6,187 nucleotides of DNA, taken from NCBI GenBank assembly GCA_030641535.1, contig DAOWHG010000069.1, positions 1 through 6,187 of the forward strand. The letters run 5' to 3'. The notes below the pieces were generated by a model. That model was given only the letters and a program-made list of their open reading frames with translations. It searched no databases and was not told the DNA's origin. Below are positions 6,167-6,187 of this stretch, in pieces. This DNA is from Mycoplasmatota bacterium (lineage in GTDB: Bacteria; Bacillota_I; Bacilli_A; Izemoplasmatales; Izemoplasmataceae). Every line of letters begins with the position of its first letter. Positions within the stretch are counted from its first letter, which is position 1. The position numbers and the translations under genes are program-made.

Positions 6167-6187
6167 CATTAATTATTCTTATATATA

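Noticed and set aside
1..6187. CRISPR array, tRNA or rRNA genes
   Set aside because: No regularly spaced direct repeats, no tRNA cloverleaf with TTCRANY arm, and no rRNA-like conserved blocks were seen on either strand.

Overview
This is an AT-rich window (roughly 30% G+C by eye) that uses the standard genetic code, since TGA ends the regulator gene. It has strong GAGG-type Shine-Dalgarno sites, a TTG start, tightly overlapping genes and U-tailed hairpin terminators. Together these point to a low-G+C Gram-positive bacterium (Bacillota or a relative). The flavodiiron protein at the left edge suggests an anaerobe or microaerobe that detoxifies O2 or NO. The species cannot be told from the sequence.

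Layout. Positions 2-883 hold the 3' two-thirds of an A-type flavoprotein (flavodiiron) gene that runs in from the left edge, closed by a hairpin terminator. A near-consensus promoter (910-938) follows at once. Its -10 box and start site are covered by a perfect palindrome with 12-bp arms (935-961). This promoter drives a three-gene operon with 4-bp and 1-bp overlaps: a MarR-family repressor (978-1403) and two ABC exporter half-transporters (1400-3163 and 3163-4932). The two half-transporters have complementary defects: Asp replaces the catalytic Glu in the first, and the signature is FSTGQ in the second. They should pair as a heterodimeric multidrug-type exporter with one degenerate and one competent ATP site. 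The simplest reading is a repressor that senses a compound, controls itself through the palindrome, and derepresses an efflux pump.

From 4933 to the right edge the window is a patchwork. Positions 4933-5195 hold no gene, but they contain nested helices and motifs resembling a T-box riboswitch leader, with no plus-strand gene behind it. A small unidentified membrane protein lies on the minus strand (5261-5632) with its own terminator (5196-5223). Upstream of that gene, on the plus strand, is the 3' end of a second copy of the second ABC subunit gene (5754-5897). A second, more decayed T-box-like stretch and another minus-strand terminator (6142-6166) follow it.

The order [ABC 3' end, T-box-like leader, minus-strand terminator] therefore occurs twice in the same order and with similar spacing (about 4773-5223 and 5724-6166). 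The relic keeps 40 of 44 residues but only about 76% nucleotide identity, so it diverged as part of a complete, selected gene before it was truncated. The second terminator predicts a minus-strand gene ending just past the right edge.
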